A model generated the notes under the pieces. It made no database searches. It was not told where the DNA came from and was given only the letters and a program-made list of their open reading frames with translations. The position numbers and the translations under genes were made by a program. From NCBI GenBank assembly GCA_964006375.1, contig OZ023262.1:93631654-93695653 (forward strand): DNA of 64,000 bases. The letters run 5' to 3'. Position 1 is the stretch's first letter. Every line of letters starts with the position of its first letter. This DNA is from Tillus elongatus. Taxonomy: Eukaryota; Arthropoda; Insecta; Coleoptera; Cleridae. Below, piece after piece: positions 26,666 through 36,020 of this stretch.

Positions 26666-29104
26666 CAGGCTGTTTCAAAAAACATGCACCATCGCTCGTG
26701 GGGCAATTCCTTACTAAAAAATAAGAAAAAAAGTTCCTGTGCACATGCGCCCGGAAACGCATAGTTTCCAATATCAGGGAGTTGAATTTTAATTTTTTTT
26801 TAATTTTTTATAAATAATTTCAAAACCACTGGATTGATTTTAATGAAACTTGGAACTTGAAAGTGTATTATGAAAGTGCATATTTTCAAGTGAGAATCTG
26901 CTTACAACTGCGTCAGTGGTGTGCGTACGGGGTAACTGTAAAAATTCATTTGTGGAAAAATATGTGCGCCACTGTCTTTTTCCAATTTTGAGACATCAGT
27001 TATGAAGCCTATTACATAAGCCACAAAAGCTACCTCTTGGTATTTTTTCGTTCAGGATATCCCCTAGGAGATATGATTAATTTTATAAAAAGGGGCAAAG
27101 TACCGATTAGTCGGCGTAATAATAATAATAATATATGTTTACTGCAACCATAAGAATATGAGAAACAAAACATACAGTAAACATTACAGCAATAAACGTG
27201 CAAATAACTAACCTACGTAAAACTTATTGGTGATAAACATTGAAATGAATATTACAAACATTGATAAAAAATGATAAATAAAAAATAAAAATAAAAAATG
27301 AAAAAAGTAATCGTAAAGACACCATGATTTTTCCAAGCTCTTGTTTTTTGTACATTACTCAATTGACTTTAATAACAAAGCTAAAGAAAATGTTGAAAGT
27401 GACCACCATTAGCGTCGTTACAATTATTTAACCTTCTGCGCAAAGATCTTCTTACTCTTCTGCAAATATTTTGATCTTCTCTAATGCTGTCAAATGCATA
27501 TTCTATTCTTCCCAACAATTCTTCTCGTGTATTTACTGGTGTTTTATACACTATTTCTTTTAAATGACCCCACAAATAAAAATCGAGAGGATTCAGGTCC
27601 GGAGATCGAGGTGGCCATGACACCGGACCTCCACGACCAATCCATCGGTGACCGTATGTGTTAGCTAAATATGTTCTTACAACTGCTGCAAAATGTGCGG
27701 GCGCACCATCATTCTGGAACCACATTGTAACATTTCTCATAAAAAGCGGTAGTAACAACGGCAAATCATTTTGTAAAAAGTTTAAATATGATTCATGGTC
27801 AAGACGATTCGGTAGAACAACAGGACCAATTATGTGATTTTCAATAATAGCAGCCCAAATATTGATGGAAAATTGATACTGCGAATTTGCAACTCTTAGA
27901 GAGTGTGGGTTTTCATCGGCCCATGTATGTAAATTGTGAAAATTTACGATACCTTTTCGCGTAAATGACGCCTCATCAGTAAATAGTACACGTTTAGAAA
28001 AATGTTGGTCGTGCCGAAGTTTGTTTAAGAACCACTGACAAAACATTACCCTTGGTTGAAAGTCTCTAGGTAGAAGTTCCTGGACATGTGTAAAATGATA
28101 GGGATATAAACTTTGATCCTTCAGAGTTCTGTGAACTGATGATGCCGATATATTACCCAGTTCGGTGGCAATAATTCTCGTACTTGTACTAGGATCACGT
28201 TCAACTCTATTTAATATTGCCTCTTCAACTCGTACAGTTCGGCGGTATCTTCTGCGTCCAGAGTCAGCTTTTAAAGGTTTTAAAGAACCAGTTTCTCTCA
28301 AATGTCTTACAATACGTGGGAAAATATTTTTGTCAGGAATTCTTCTTTGCGGATAAGTTTCCTGATAAACTCGCACAGCTTGTCTAGCATTTTGATTTGT
28401 TTGTCCATAAATTAACAACATATCAGTCAAATCCGCTGAAGTGTACTTAATGAAAACCATCTTGAGAGGAGGAAATAATATTAATGAGCAGCTCAGTATC
28501 AACAAATAACTAAAAACGAAAATATTGCACCGTATCAAAATTCAAAGAATAGCACGAAAACTCTTTTGACGCCTACAAAGCACTTCAAAATTGTAGAATT
28601 TAGAGAACTGTCAAAAATTATAGTTTCATGGCACTTTACGATTACTGTTTTCATTACTCCAACGAATCGGTACTTTGCCCCTTTTTATAAAATTAATCAT
28701 ATCTCCTAAGGGATACCCTGAACGAAAAAATACCAAGAGGTAGCTTTTGTGGCATATGTAATAAGCTTCATAACTGATGTATCAAAATTGGAAAAAGACA
28801 GTGGCGCACATATTTTTTCCCCAAATGAATTTTTACAGTTACCCCGTACGCACGCCACTGACGCAGTTGTAAGTAGATTTTCACTTGAAAATATGCCCTT
28901 TCATAATACACTTTTAAGTTCCAAGTTTCATTAAAATCAATTTAGTGGTTTTGAAATTATTTATAAAAAATTAAAAAAAAAAAAATTCAACTCCCTGTAT
29001 ATTGGAAACTATGCGTTTCCGGGCCCATGTGCACAGAAACTTTTTTTCTTATTTTTTAGTAAGGAATTGCCCCACGAGAGATGGTGCATGTTTTTTGAAA
29101 CAGC

Positions 29105-29107
<3 letters not shown>
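26666..29107. mobile_element. DD41D mariner with 443-bp TIRs, apparently intact
   Basis: A 2,442-bp element with termini CAGGCTGTTTCAAAAAAC and its complement, flanked by TA on both sides. The inverted arms run 26666-27108 and 28665-29107, each 443 bp, and look almost identical (a few substitutions and a T-run length change). The transposase gene lies between them on the minus strand. The insertion is inside an AT array. Arm similarity and an open transposase frame point to recent mobility. Confidence 0.93.
27381..28460 (-). CDS. Tc1/mariner DD41D transposase, intact
   Basis: The frame is open from 28538, but the Met at 28460 (MVFIKYTSADLTDML) is the likely start because the 26 codons before it look like non-coding DNA. 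The product is 359 residues. Residues 1-125 hold a bipartite helix-turn-helix DNA-binding region. The DDE domain follows, with D162 in LFTDEASF, D251 in FQNDGAPAHF and D293 in PRSPDLNPLDFYLWG. Forty-one residues separate the second and third D, the spacing of the DD41D (rosa/Visitor-type) group; classical mariner is DD34D and Tc1 is DD34E. All three catalytic residues and the WG(H)L motif are present. The enzyme would cut at the TIRs and integrate at TA. Confidence 0.92.
   Translation of the reverse strand: MVFIKYTSADLTDMLLIYGQTNQNARQAVRVYQETYPQRRIPDKNIFPRIVRHLRETGSLKPLKADSGRRRYRRTVRVEEAILNRVERDPSTSTRIIATELGNISASSVHRTLKDQSLYPYHFTHVQELLPRDFQPRVMFCQWFLNKLRHDQHFSKRVLFTDEASFTRKGIVNFHNLHTWADENPHSLRVANSQYQFSINIWAAIIENHIIGPVVLPNRLDHESYLNFLQNDLPLLLPLFMRNVTMWFQNDGAPAHFAAVVRTYLANTYGHRWIGRGGPVSWPPRSPDLNPLDFYLWGHLKEIVYKTPVNTREELLGRIEYAFDSIREDQNICRRVRRSLRRRLNNCNDANGGHFQHFL

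Positions 29108-29175
<68 letters not shown>
29108..29175. repeat. (TA)n microsatellite, right half
   Basis: Continuation of the array interrupted by the mariner. Confidence 0.97.
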
Positions 29176-29789
<614 letters not shown>

Positions 29790-30125
29790 AATTTGAAATT
29801 AATAATAAAATAATCCTCAACATCACTTCAGATTCTGTAATGCAATATCTACAATGTTGTACAAAAACAGATGATGTTATTTGTACTGCTATGCTATTTA
29901 AATAAATCGTAGATAAAAATCTGAACAATGGAAGTTTTCGCAAGATGTCAGTCTGGAGAACGTTGTGAGGTACGAAAGGGACGCCATCCCGGTGCAGGAC
30001 CAGGTATGCTGCCAGGTATGCTGTCACGATAGCTCTAGTTTACAGAAAATTTTATAGATAAAGCTGTGTACAATTTACAATCAACTAACAATAATAGTGT
30101 AAATTGTTAGCCTTGTACCATTTCT
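29790..30125. repeat. Repeat B, most complete copy
   Basis: About 335 bp. Parts recur inverted at 33407-33633 (including the GTCTGGAGAACGTTGTGAGG counterpart) and, in fragments, at 19215-19345 and 23236-23370. It ends near a short hairpin ACAATTTACA...TGTAAATTGT. No ORF spans it. Superfamily unknown. Confidence 0.75.
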
Positions 30126-30204
30126 TTCATAACACCGGGAAAAATTTTGCTTCCAAAAGCGCTAAATTATAAGCTTGCGAATGTATACTATAAATTAAAA
30201 CTTT

Positions 30205-31010
30205 CGGGACGCAGCAAGTGCGTTATAGTAGTGAATTTTCATAAGAATTGTACACTATTAGTAAGATATATTATTAAAACTAATTCTTTGAATTTAAATG
30301 GACATTGGAGATCGGTTTTAGTGTCCCAGTTAACCATTATTTGAAAAAAATTATATTTTATATAGAGCTAAAAAATTAAAATTTGGTCTTAGATTGAATA
30401 TGTAAGTACTGCAAGTGCCTTTAAAAAAATTCTGTTACAAATTTCATTAAAGAATAAACAACAAAAATGTTTTTTATGTTATGGTAGAAAATTTTTGTAA
30501 AAATATTTCAAATCCGATAGCTCAATAAATTTCCCATTAAGCAAGAATCTTCAATCTTGTAACATAGTAACACCTATGTAAATGCACGTGGGTAGTAAAT
30601 TAAAAAAAATAACATAAGGAGCTTCGCGGATAACAAATTTGTTTTAAAAAATCTTTTTTGTTGTTTATTGTTTGCAAAAACTGGATGGGTTGACTAAAAC
30701 AAAACCATCCAAACAATGAATCAGGAAAAATGTCTGCCATATTTATAATTTGATAGGCACATTCCCTTTGTAAATAATACAATTTTTTAAAGACACTTGC
30801 AGTACTTACATATTATATCCAAGACCAAATTTAATTTTTTTAACTCCATATAAAACTACAAAAAATTCAAATAATCGCTAAATGGGACTCTAAAATCGAT
30901 CTCCAACGTCCATTTTAATGTAAAGAATTAGTTTTACTGGTATATCTTACTAATAGTGTATAATTCTTATGAAAATTCACTACTATAACGCACTTGCTGC
31001 GTCCCGCAAA
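30205..31010. mobile_element. Complete F1 foldback element (about 806 bp)
   Basis: It begins CGGGACGCAGCAAGTGCG (motif 30209-30223) and ends in the exact complement (motif 30988-31002). The inverted arms extend at least 130 bp inward (30205-30335 with 30880-31010), including GAATTTTCATAAGAATTGTA and GATCGGTTTTAGAGT-like stretches. A second inner pair (AAGTACTGCAAGTGCCTTTA with its complement near 30790) continues the foldback. There is no transposase, so it is non-autonomous. A target duplication could not be defined. Confidence 0.8.
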
Positions 31011-31043
31011 TTTTTATAAGTGCACAGACTCCATTTTGCTGCT

Positions 31044-31144
31044 TTAATTTTTTTTTAAATTGCGGCGCCTATATTCATCCTCTAGCTGCTTTAAGCCTGG
31101 AGATGCTTCTATTATCTTATTCAATGTCATTTTTGTCTGGAAAT
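31044..31144 (-). CDS. Exon-like terminal coding segment, unassigned
   Basis: On the minus strand a pyrimidine-rich tract ends in GTTTTCAG at 31145-31147. It is followed by an open frame FQTKMTLNKIIEASPGLKQL, EDEYRRRNLKKN and a TAA stop at 31044. The helical, charged, low-AT codon content differs from the surroundings. No family is recognised. It could be the last exon of a host gene, an alternative 3' exon, or part of a spliced transposon transcript. A stop codon here rules out its being an upstream coding exon of the DIP-like gene. Confidence 0.35.
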
Positions 31145-31720
31145 CTGAAAACAATAAATCAAAACTAAAACTTTGACAACGTTGTATACGGCACATTTTC
31201 TGTAACCAAAAAAAAGAGGAACAGTAACTACTAATTGCCAGATACGCACCTTTCTTTTCGTTTACTTCCTGAATTTCGCTGGTTCAGATGTTCTTGGAGA
31301 GTTATGCTCAGCTGTGCAGCCTGCTTGCCTTTTATATTGTATTTGTTGCTTTGCCTTTAACTAGTTGATTAATTTGACTCCTTCAGAGTGTTATCTTTGT
31401 GGGACTCAGTCCTGGTTTAAATATATGTGTGAGAATGCTGTTTAACTCCTGACACTCTGTCAGTTTAACTTTGCATGGCGCCCAGGGCTTGGTTTTCATA
31501 TTTGACATTAGCTTTTGTTAGAGAGTTATGCTTTCTGTAGTGGCTTTGGAATGCTCGCATGAACACATGCCAGAAACATAGTTTCTGACAACTGTTTCTT
31601 TACATTCTAGGACTTCAATCCCTGAAGATGGCCCAAAGGAGCCAAAACGCGTTAACAATTAAATGTGTTGTCTGGTAGAAAACGCCTTTTTATTCCAAAT
31701 ACCTTTTAATCATGTTAAAC
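31145..31720. repeat. GC-richer segment with a CTGAAGATG...AAAACGCG motif
   Basis: No long ORF. At 31628-31660 the plus strand reads CCTGAAGATGGCCC, AAAGGAGCC and AAAACGCGTTAAC. This type of motif is widespread at the ends of retroelements, including Penelope-like ones, and resembles a hammerhead ribozyme core. Assignment is tentative. Confidence 0.35.
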
Positions 31721-31784
31721 CCAGACGTGTTGCCATTTAGAAGTAATATGTAAGATTATGATGTTTGTTTTAACTCTAATAAGA

Positions 31785-32110
31785 GGACCGCGGTGGTCCA
31801 GGGGTAAGAACGTCTGCCTCTAAACCGAAGGGTACTGGGTTGGATTGCCGTAGTTCTTCTTTCACTTTTTCAGTTAACATCAACCGAGGTTGTGGCATTG
31901 TATTTAAATAAGTTGAATGTCTGCTCGTCCCGTCCTTCGAAGAGGGCGTGAAGCCGTAGGTTCCGTGTCCATTCGATGTTGAGTACGTTAAAGGTCCCTA
32001 CCCTCCTTACAGAAAGACAGGGGTTCGGCAAAATTTCTAGGATATTGACGTGAAACTGCTCCCTGTCGTCGGTGATTTACCATAGTAGCAGGTATAAACC
32101 AGTATAAAAA
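31785..32110 (+). mobile_element. tRNA-derived SINE, diverged copy
   Basis: The same head (CGGTGGTCCAGGGGTAAGAACG, GAAGGGTACTGGGTT) and body (GTTGAATGTCTGC, CAGGGGTTCGGCAAAATT, ACTGCTCCCTG) as the SINE at 48335-48691. The B box is mutated to GGTTGGATTGCC. No clear target duplication was seen. Confidence 0.85.
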
Positions 32111-32339
32111 ATGTAAGGTACGCAGCAAGTGCATTAGGGTAGTAAATTTTCATAAGCATAATATATTATAGTGATGTAGCCTTATATTAAAAGTTATAAA
32201 ACATTACCTTATTTAATTAGGAACCGTAAAAATAAGGTAAAAAGGTAAGCATGATCTCTAACATAAATATTTATACAGTAATTTGGATACAAAACTCAAA
32301 CAAGAAAATTGATAAACAGGAAATATACTCAACAAAAAA
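32111..32339. repeat. F1 terminus and flank
   Basis: Degraded hairpin motif at 32120-32134 (ACGCAGCAAGTGCAT), then AT-rich sequence. Confidence 0.55.
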
Positions 32340-32825
32340 TACACTAGAAAACTGAAGAAAAATCCCTTGGTTCATGCATTGAGGGTGATTGTATGCATAC
32401 AGAAGGGGAAGAAGAACCACCAGGTCAAAGAGGGTTTCGGCCCCCTCTCCCAAAAACACAGGGGGTTCTTCTTCCCCTTGTGCATGCATAAAACTACCTG
32501 CAAAGCATAAAGCACAGGAAAAATTTATTGGGAGCAACCCCCAAGAAATTTACTGGACCTGGGCGAATATGGTTGCGGTGCGGGGCAGACAGGCTTTAAA
32601 GGAGGTATTGCTGCAAAATGTGAAAAATGCATATTTTCAAAGTCCGACAGAATATTTTTTTAGCATTTCAGCTCATATTTCCTTCCCGCCCAGCACACCT
32701 ATTCATTCCTGGTCCCTTTACTTTCTTGGGGGTTGTTTGCAACAAATTTTCCTTGTGGCTTGTGCATCCAATGAGGGTTCTAAGCATGTTTCTGAAGAAA
32801 AAATTCTAAAAACCCTCAATGTAGT
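32340..32825. repeat. Multi-stem foldback segment
   Basis: Stem one: 32394-32418 pairs with 32464-32488 (AGAAGGGGAAGAAGAACC against its complement) over about 25 bp, with a smaller AGAGGG/CCCTCT stem in its loop. Stem two: about 32515-32566 pairs with 32703-32755 (AGCAACCCCCAAGAAA against its complement). Related arms occur at 14290-14600. A 200-codon plus-strand ORF crosses it but looks fortuitous. Confidence 0.65.
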
Positions 32826-33406
32826 AAACTGTAAATTTACCAAAATTACATCCTACAACGTCGCCTATGATATCGAATACAGCACTAAAGTAAATAATTC
32901 ACTTGCTGTTTCACTTGTTTTTTATGTTTATATTACATATATAAGCACACGACAAGACAAGACAAGACTACACTGGACTACCAGGTGTTGATACTTGCAA
33001 AGAACATTGACGCCCGTGGTACTAAATTTAACACAACGAACCTAAAAAATATTGTCTTTCGCACGGAGACAAACTATAGAAATGCCGATACTCTGGCTAT
33101 TACTACATAATGCATTAGTTATTTTCCTCGGTTATACGATAATAATAATGTCTAGGGGCTCCTGTTGTGGCTCAATTAACAAACATTAAAAACCACTGCT
33201 CTTACAATATGATTTACTGATATACAGATTTTCTCAAAATTGTATTGTTTTAAGTTATTACCTCACAATCTTTATTTCTAACCATCGTCCAATATTTATT
33301 TTCAATATTTATATCCATGTTTTAATATCGTAGGTTACATAAAGTCAGTTGTAAAATATCAAACGTTGTATACGTCTCCATCTATAACCTTTTGTGTTAA
33401 CTAGTC
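32826..33406. other. AT-rich DNA, nothing recognised
   Basis: No repeat match or credible ORF. A short ACAAG tandem run lies near 32950. Confidence 0.4.
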
Positions 33407-33633
33407 CTGCCGTGACAACTTACTGGTTCAGCACCGAGATGGCATTCCTGTCTTATCTCACAACGGTCTCCAGGCTGACATATTGCGACAACTTCCATTG
33501 TTCACATTTTTATCTACGATTTATTTAAATAGCCTAGCAGTACAGATCACGTCATCTCTCTTTGTCCAACACTGTAGATATTGCATTACAGAATCTGAAG
33601 TGATGTTGAGGATTATTTTATTATTAATTTAAA
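33407..33633. repeat. Repeat B, inverted copy
   Basis: It carries the complement of 29790-30010: CATATTGCGACAACTTCC, TTTATCTACGATTTATTTAA and GATATTGCATTACAGAATCTG. Confidence 0.75.
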
Positions 33634-33825
33634 ATAACTTCATCAAAAAACTTGAAATATCGTACACAGCCACAAATTTTTTTAGTTTTAGTTAAGAAAA
33701 ATTTGGCGTCAAGATCTGATCAACGAACTCATCTAAGCCATTAACAAAATAAGGTAATTCCCAAAGTTGGTCCAAATCAGTGAAGTATTTTTTGAGTTAT
33801 CAGTTAGATACCTACATATATATAT
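33634..33825. repeat. Composite repeat left block, interrupted by the Gypsy element
   Basis: The standard block (AACGAACTCATCTAAGCC, AATCAGTGAAGTATTTTTTG, TTATCAGTTAGATACC) ends in a short AT run at 33815-33825. The array resumes after the Gypsy element at 40413. Confidence 0.75.
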
Positions 33826-34220
33826 TGTTACAAAGCACTTCAATAGACGTAGGTGCGGTGTTGCCACATCTCCAGAATTTCCCCAACATCTGGGAATTTT
33901 TGCACAATCTGGCAACACCGCCTCCCCACCCCCCTGGGGGTGCCTGGGGTGACCCCCCTCAGGCGAAGTCTCAACCCTCTAGGACCAGAAATAACGAAGT
34001 TACCAACTTGTACCCCGTCGGAACGGATAACTGAGGTCTGCACATTCCGAACACCCTGTATATACACCCCGTATACGCAGAGAACCCTTACACCCTGTAT
34101 ACGCAGAGAGATCTTATAGTTCGAGAAACACCTCTTGTGTAACATAGGAGTGGTGACCACATTTGGATCATCCTGTATATACATTCCCCTGTATACACAC
34201 GGGACCGATCTGTATTCACA

Positions 34221-34259
34221 GAACCTTCTAGTAAAAGAAGGTCCTGGAACGTTCTGGAA
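34221..34259 (+). promoter_or_regulatory. Heat-shock-element-like sites in U3
   Basis: At 34247-34259 the sequence GAACGTTCTGGAA is three perfect alternating units (GAA-nn-TTC-nn-GAA), the arrangement that binds heat-shock factor trimers. Another pair, GAACCTTC, is at 34221-34228. The trimer lies 37 bp upstream of the TATA box. The same sites occur in the 3' LTR at 40063-40101. Confidence 0.6.
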
Positions 34260-34295
34260 TGGAAGGCTCCAGAAAGAAGGGGAAGGTACGGCGAG

Positions 34296-34336
34296 TATAT
34301 AAAAGCGAAAGCAAGCCAGCCCGAGTTAGTTCAGTT
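34296..34336 (+). promoter_or_regulatory. LTR core promoter: TATA box and initiator
   Basis: TATATAAAA at 34296-34304 and TCAGTT at 34331-34336, which matches the arthropod initiator. The spacing is slightly long for a TATA-positioned start, and a TTAGTT at 34326 is an alternative start. Confidence 0.7.
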
Positions 34337-34573
34337 CAGTAAGAGAATGTGGTAGTGACTTGAACAAGCAGTAATCAGTGTGAAGTGTTAGACTGTAGTT
34401 CCAGTATTAGTGACTTTTGTTGAGAGTAGTAATTGTAAAGCCAGTAAATTAAGTGTTTTGTGAGAGAGACATTCTAGACATTTTATTGTATCCATATTTA
34501 GAGTGTAAATAAAGTTGTTTTGTTAAAATTTAAAAGTCTCACTTATCCAGAACCCGGAGAAAACGCAACAATT

Positions 34574-34591
34574 TGGTGTCAGAAGTGGGAT
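34574..34591 (+). other. Primer binding site, tRNA-Leu type
   Basis: Three bases after the LTR, TGGTGTCAGAAGTGGGAT is complementary to the 3' end of tRNA-Leu (...TCCCACTTCTGACACCA). This site would prime minus-strand DNA synthesis. Confidence 0.8.
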
Positions 34592-34628
34592 AAGTGAGTG
34601 AAGAAGTGGACAACTAAGCTAGCTGTAA

Positions 34629-36020
34629 ATGGTAAACACTAGATCGACTGACTACGACAAGATGGCTGAAATCAAAGAGTTGATGGACTTACTGAAAAGA
34701 CAACGCGAAGAAGACGAGAGAAGACGACAAGAAGATAAAGAAGACCTCAAGAGGCAACGCGAAGAAGACGAACAACGGCGACAAGAAGATGAAAGAAGAC
34801 GACGCAAAGAAGACGAACAACGGCGTCTTGAAGATAAAGAAGAACTCAAGAAGCAACGCGAAGAAGACGAAAAACGACGACTAGAAGACAAAGAAGACCT
34901 CCGAAGTATGTTTCACAATATGAGAGTCGATGTAAAAGAGGAAATTGAACTGATCAACGAACAAATAGAAAGTGTGGACAGGAAAGTAGAAAATGTGAAC
35001 AGTAAAGTAGAAAATGTAACAGAAAATGTAAAGGATTGGAACAAACGATGGAAAGAAGTTGAAGGGTTGAAAGAACAAATGAAGATGATCATGAAAGGCA
35101 CAGAAATCACACATAGAGAACTGACAGAGCAGGTGATGGGCCAGACTGACAGAACTCAACCAAGAGGAGTTACTGGAATGTCCCCAGTTCAAAATCGGCC
35201 GGAAGAAAATATGCCAATCGTGCAGCAGCCTCATGGAACCTTGAAGCCGCCGACTTTTGACGGAGAAACATCGTGGCCCATGTACAGGAGGCAGTTTGAG
35301 GCGGCAGCTCTCAGCAATGGGTGGAGCGAACAACAGGCAGCAACTGCTCTAATTCTCTCGCTTCGAGGTAAAGCCCTAGAAATCCTCCAGAACATCCCGG
35401 AGTCGAAACAGCAAAACTACTTAACAGTGATACAGGCCCTAGATTTGAGATATGGTAACAAGTACATGAGCCAGGTCTACCAGACACAACTAAAGTCAAG
35501 GGTCCAGAAGCCAAATGAGACGCTGCAAGAATTTAGTGGCGAAGTGGAGAAACTTGTGCGACTGGCATATCCCCAAGCCCCAGAAGAATTTGTCAACCAG
35601 ATAACCGTCCAGACCTTCATCGATGGGGTACTTGATAATGAAATGCAACAAGCTTTAAGGCTCGGAAGGTTCAAAACACTTACGGACTGCGTCATTTATG
35701 GCTTGGAATTTGAAGCAGCGAAGAATGCATCTCAACCTCGCCGCAACAGGCTGCGCGAAGTGAAGGAGATAGAGGACTTTGCAGACACGACAGCGGAACT
35801 AAGGCAAGAAATGAAAATGATAAAAGAAGCCATAAGCAAGCTCACTGTACCGGTTGGGGCACGTAGGACGAAAGCAGATTGGTCAGACATAGAATGTTAC
35901 AAGTGTGGTAGGAAAGGGCACATAAGTAGACAGTGCTCACAAACCCAACAGGTGGCTCGCAGAAGACAAGAATACACCAACAGTGAGCGGCGTCAGGGAA
36001 ACGACCTGACGCCAGTGTAA
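34629..36020 (+). CDS. gag: Gag polyprotein of the intact Gypsy element
   Basis: 463 codons, uninterrupted. Residues about 23-100 form a highly charged repeat (REEDERRRQEDKEDLKRQ-type units) predicted to be coiled coil. Residues about 100-160 continue as a charged helix with repeated KVENV motifs. Residues about 195-360 correspond to a retrotransposon capsid region (KPPTFDGETSW, ILSLRGKALEIL, ETLQEFSGEVEKLV). A CCHC zinc knuckle (C423, C426, H431, C436; CYKCGRKGHISRQC) precedes the C-terminus. Gag packages the RNA into virus-like particles. The start is the first ATG after the primer site. The stop at 36018-36020 can be bypassed by -1 frameshifting at 35996. Confidence 0.93.
   Translation: MVNTRSTDYDKMAEIKELMDLLKRQREEDERRRQEDKEDLKRQREEDEQRRQEDERRRRKEDEQRRLEDKEELKKQREEDEKRRLEDKEDLRSMFHNMRVDVKEEIELINEQIESVDRKVENVNSKVENVTENVKDWNKRWKEVEGLKEQMKMIMKGTEITHRELTEQVMGQTDRTQPRGVTGMSPVQNRPEENMPIVQQPHGTLKPPTFDGETSWPMYRRQFEAAALSNGWSEQQAATALILSLRGKALEILQNIPESKQQNYLTVIQALDLRYGNKYMSQVYQTQLKSRVQKPNETLQEFSGEVEKLVRLAYPQAPEEFVNQITVQTFIDGVLDNEMQQALRLGRFKTLTDCVIYGLEFEAAKNASQPRRNRLREVKEIEDFADTTAELRQEMKMIKEAISKLTVPVGARRTKADWSDIECYKCGRKGHISRQCSQTQQVARRRQEYTNSERRQGNDLTPV

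Larger units (their letters stand above)
33826..34570 (+). repeat. 5' LTR (745 bp)
   Basis: Starts TGTTACAAAGCAC and ends GAAAACGCAACA. U3 is GC-richer than the host DNA and contains repeated CTGTATA(C/T)AC and GTATACGCAGAGA units, heat-shock-type elements and a TATA box. A poly(A) signal AATAAA at 34508-34513 marks the R/U5 side. Confidence 0.97.

Noticed and set aside
32389..32991. 200-aa plus-strand ORF
   Set aside because: It crosses two inverted-repeat stems and an unrelated flank. Composition follows the hairpins and no domain is recognisable.
33840..34184. 114-aa and 88-aa ORFs inside the LTR, repeated at 39682-40026
   Set aside because: They exist twice only because the LTRs are identical. 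No domain is seen and they lie in U3.
34652..34891. Serine/arginine-rich minus-strand ORF
   Set aside because: It is the exact antisense of the charged Gag repeat, which has an intact sense ORF with capsid and zinc-knuckle motifs.
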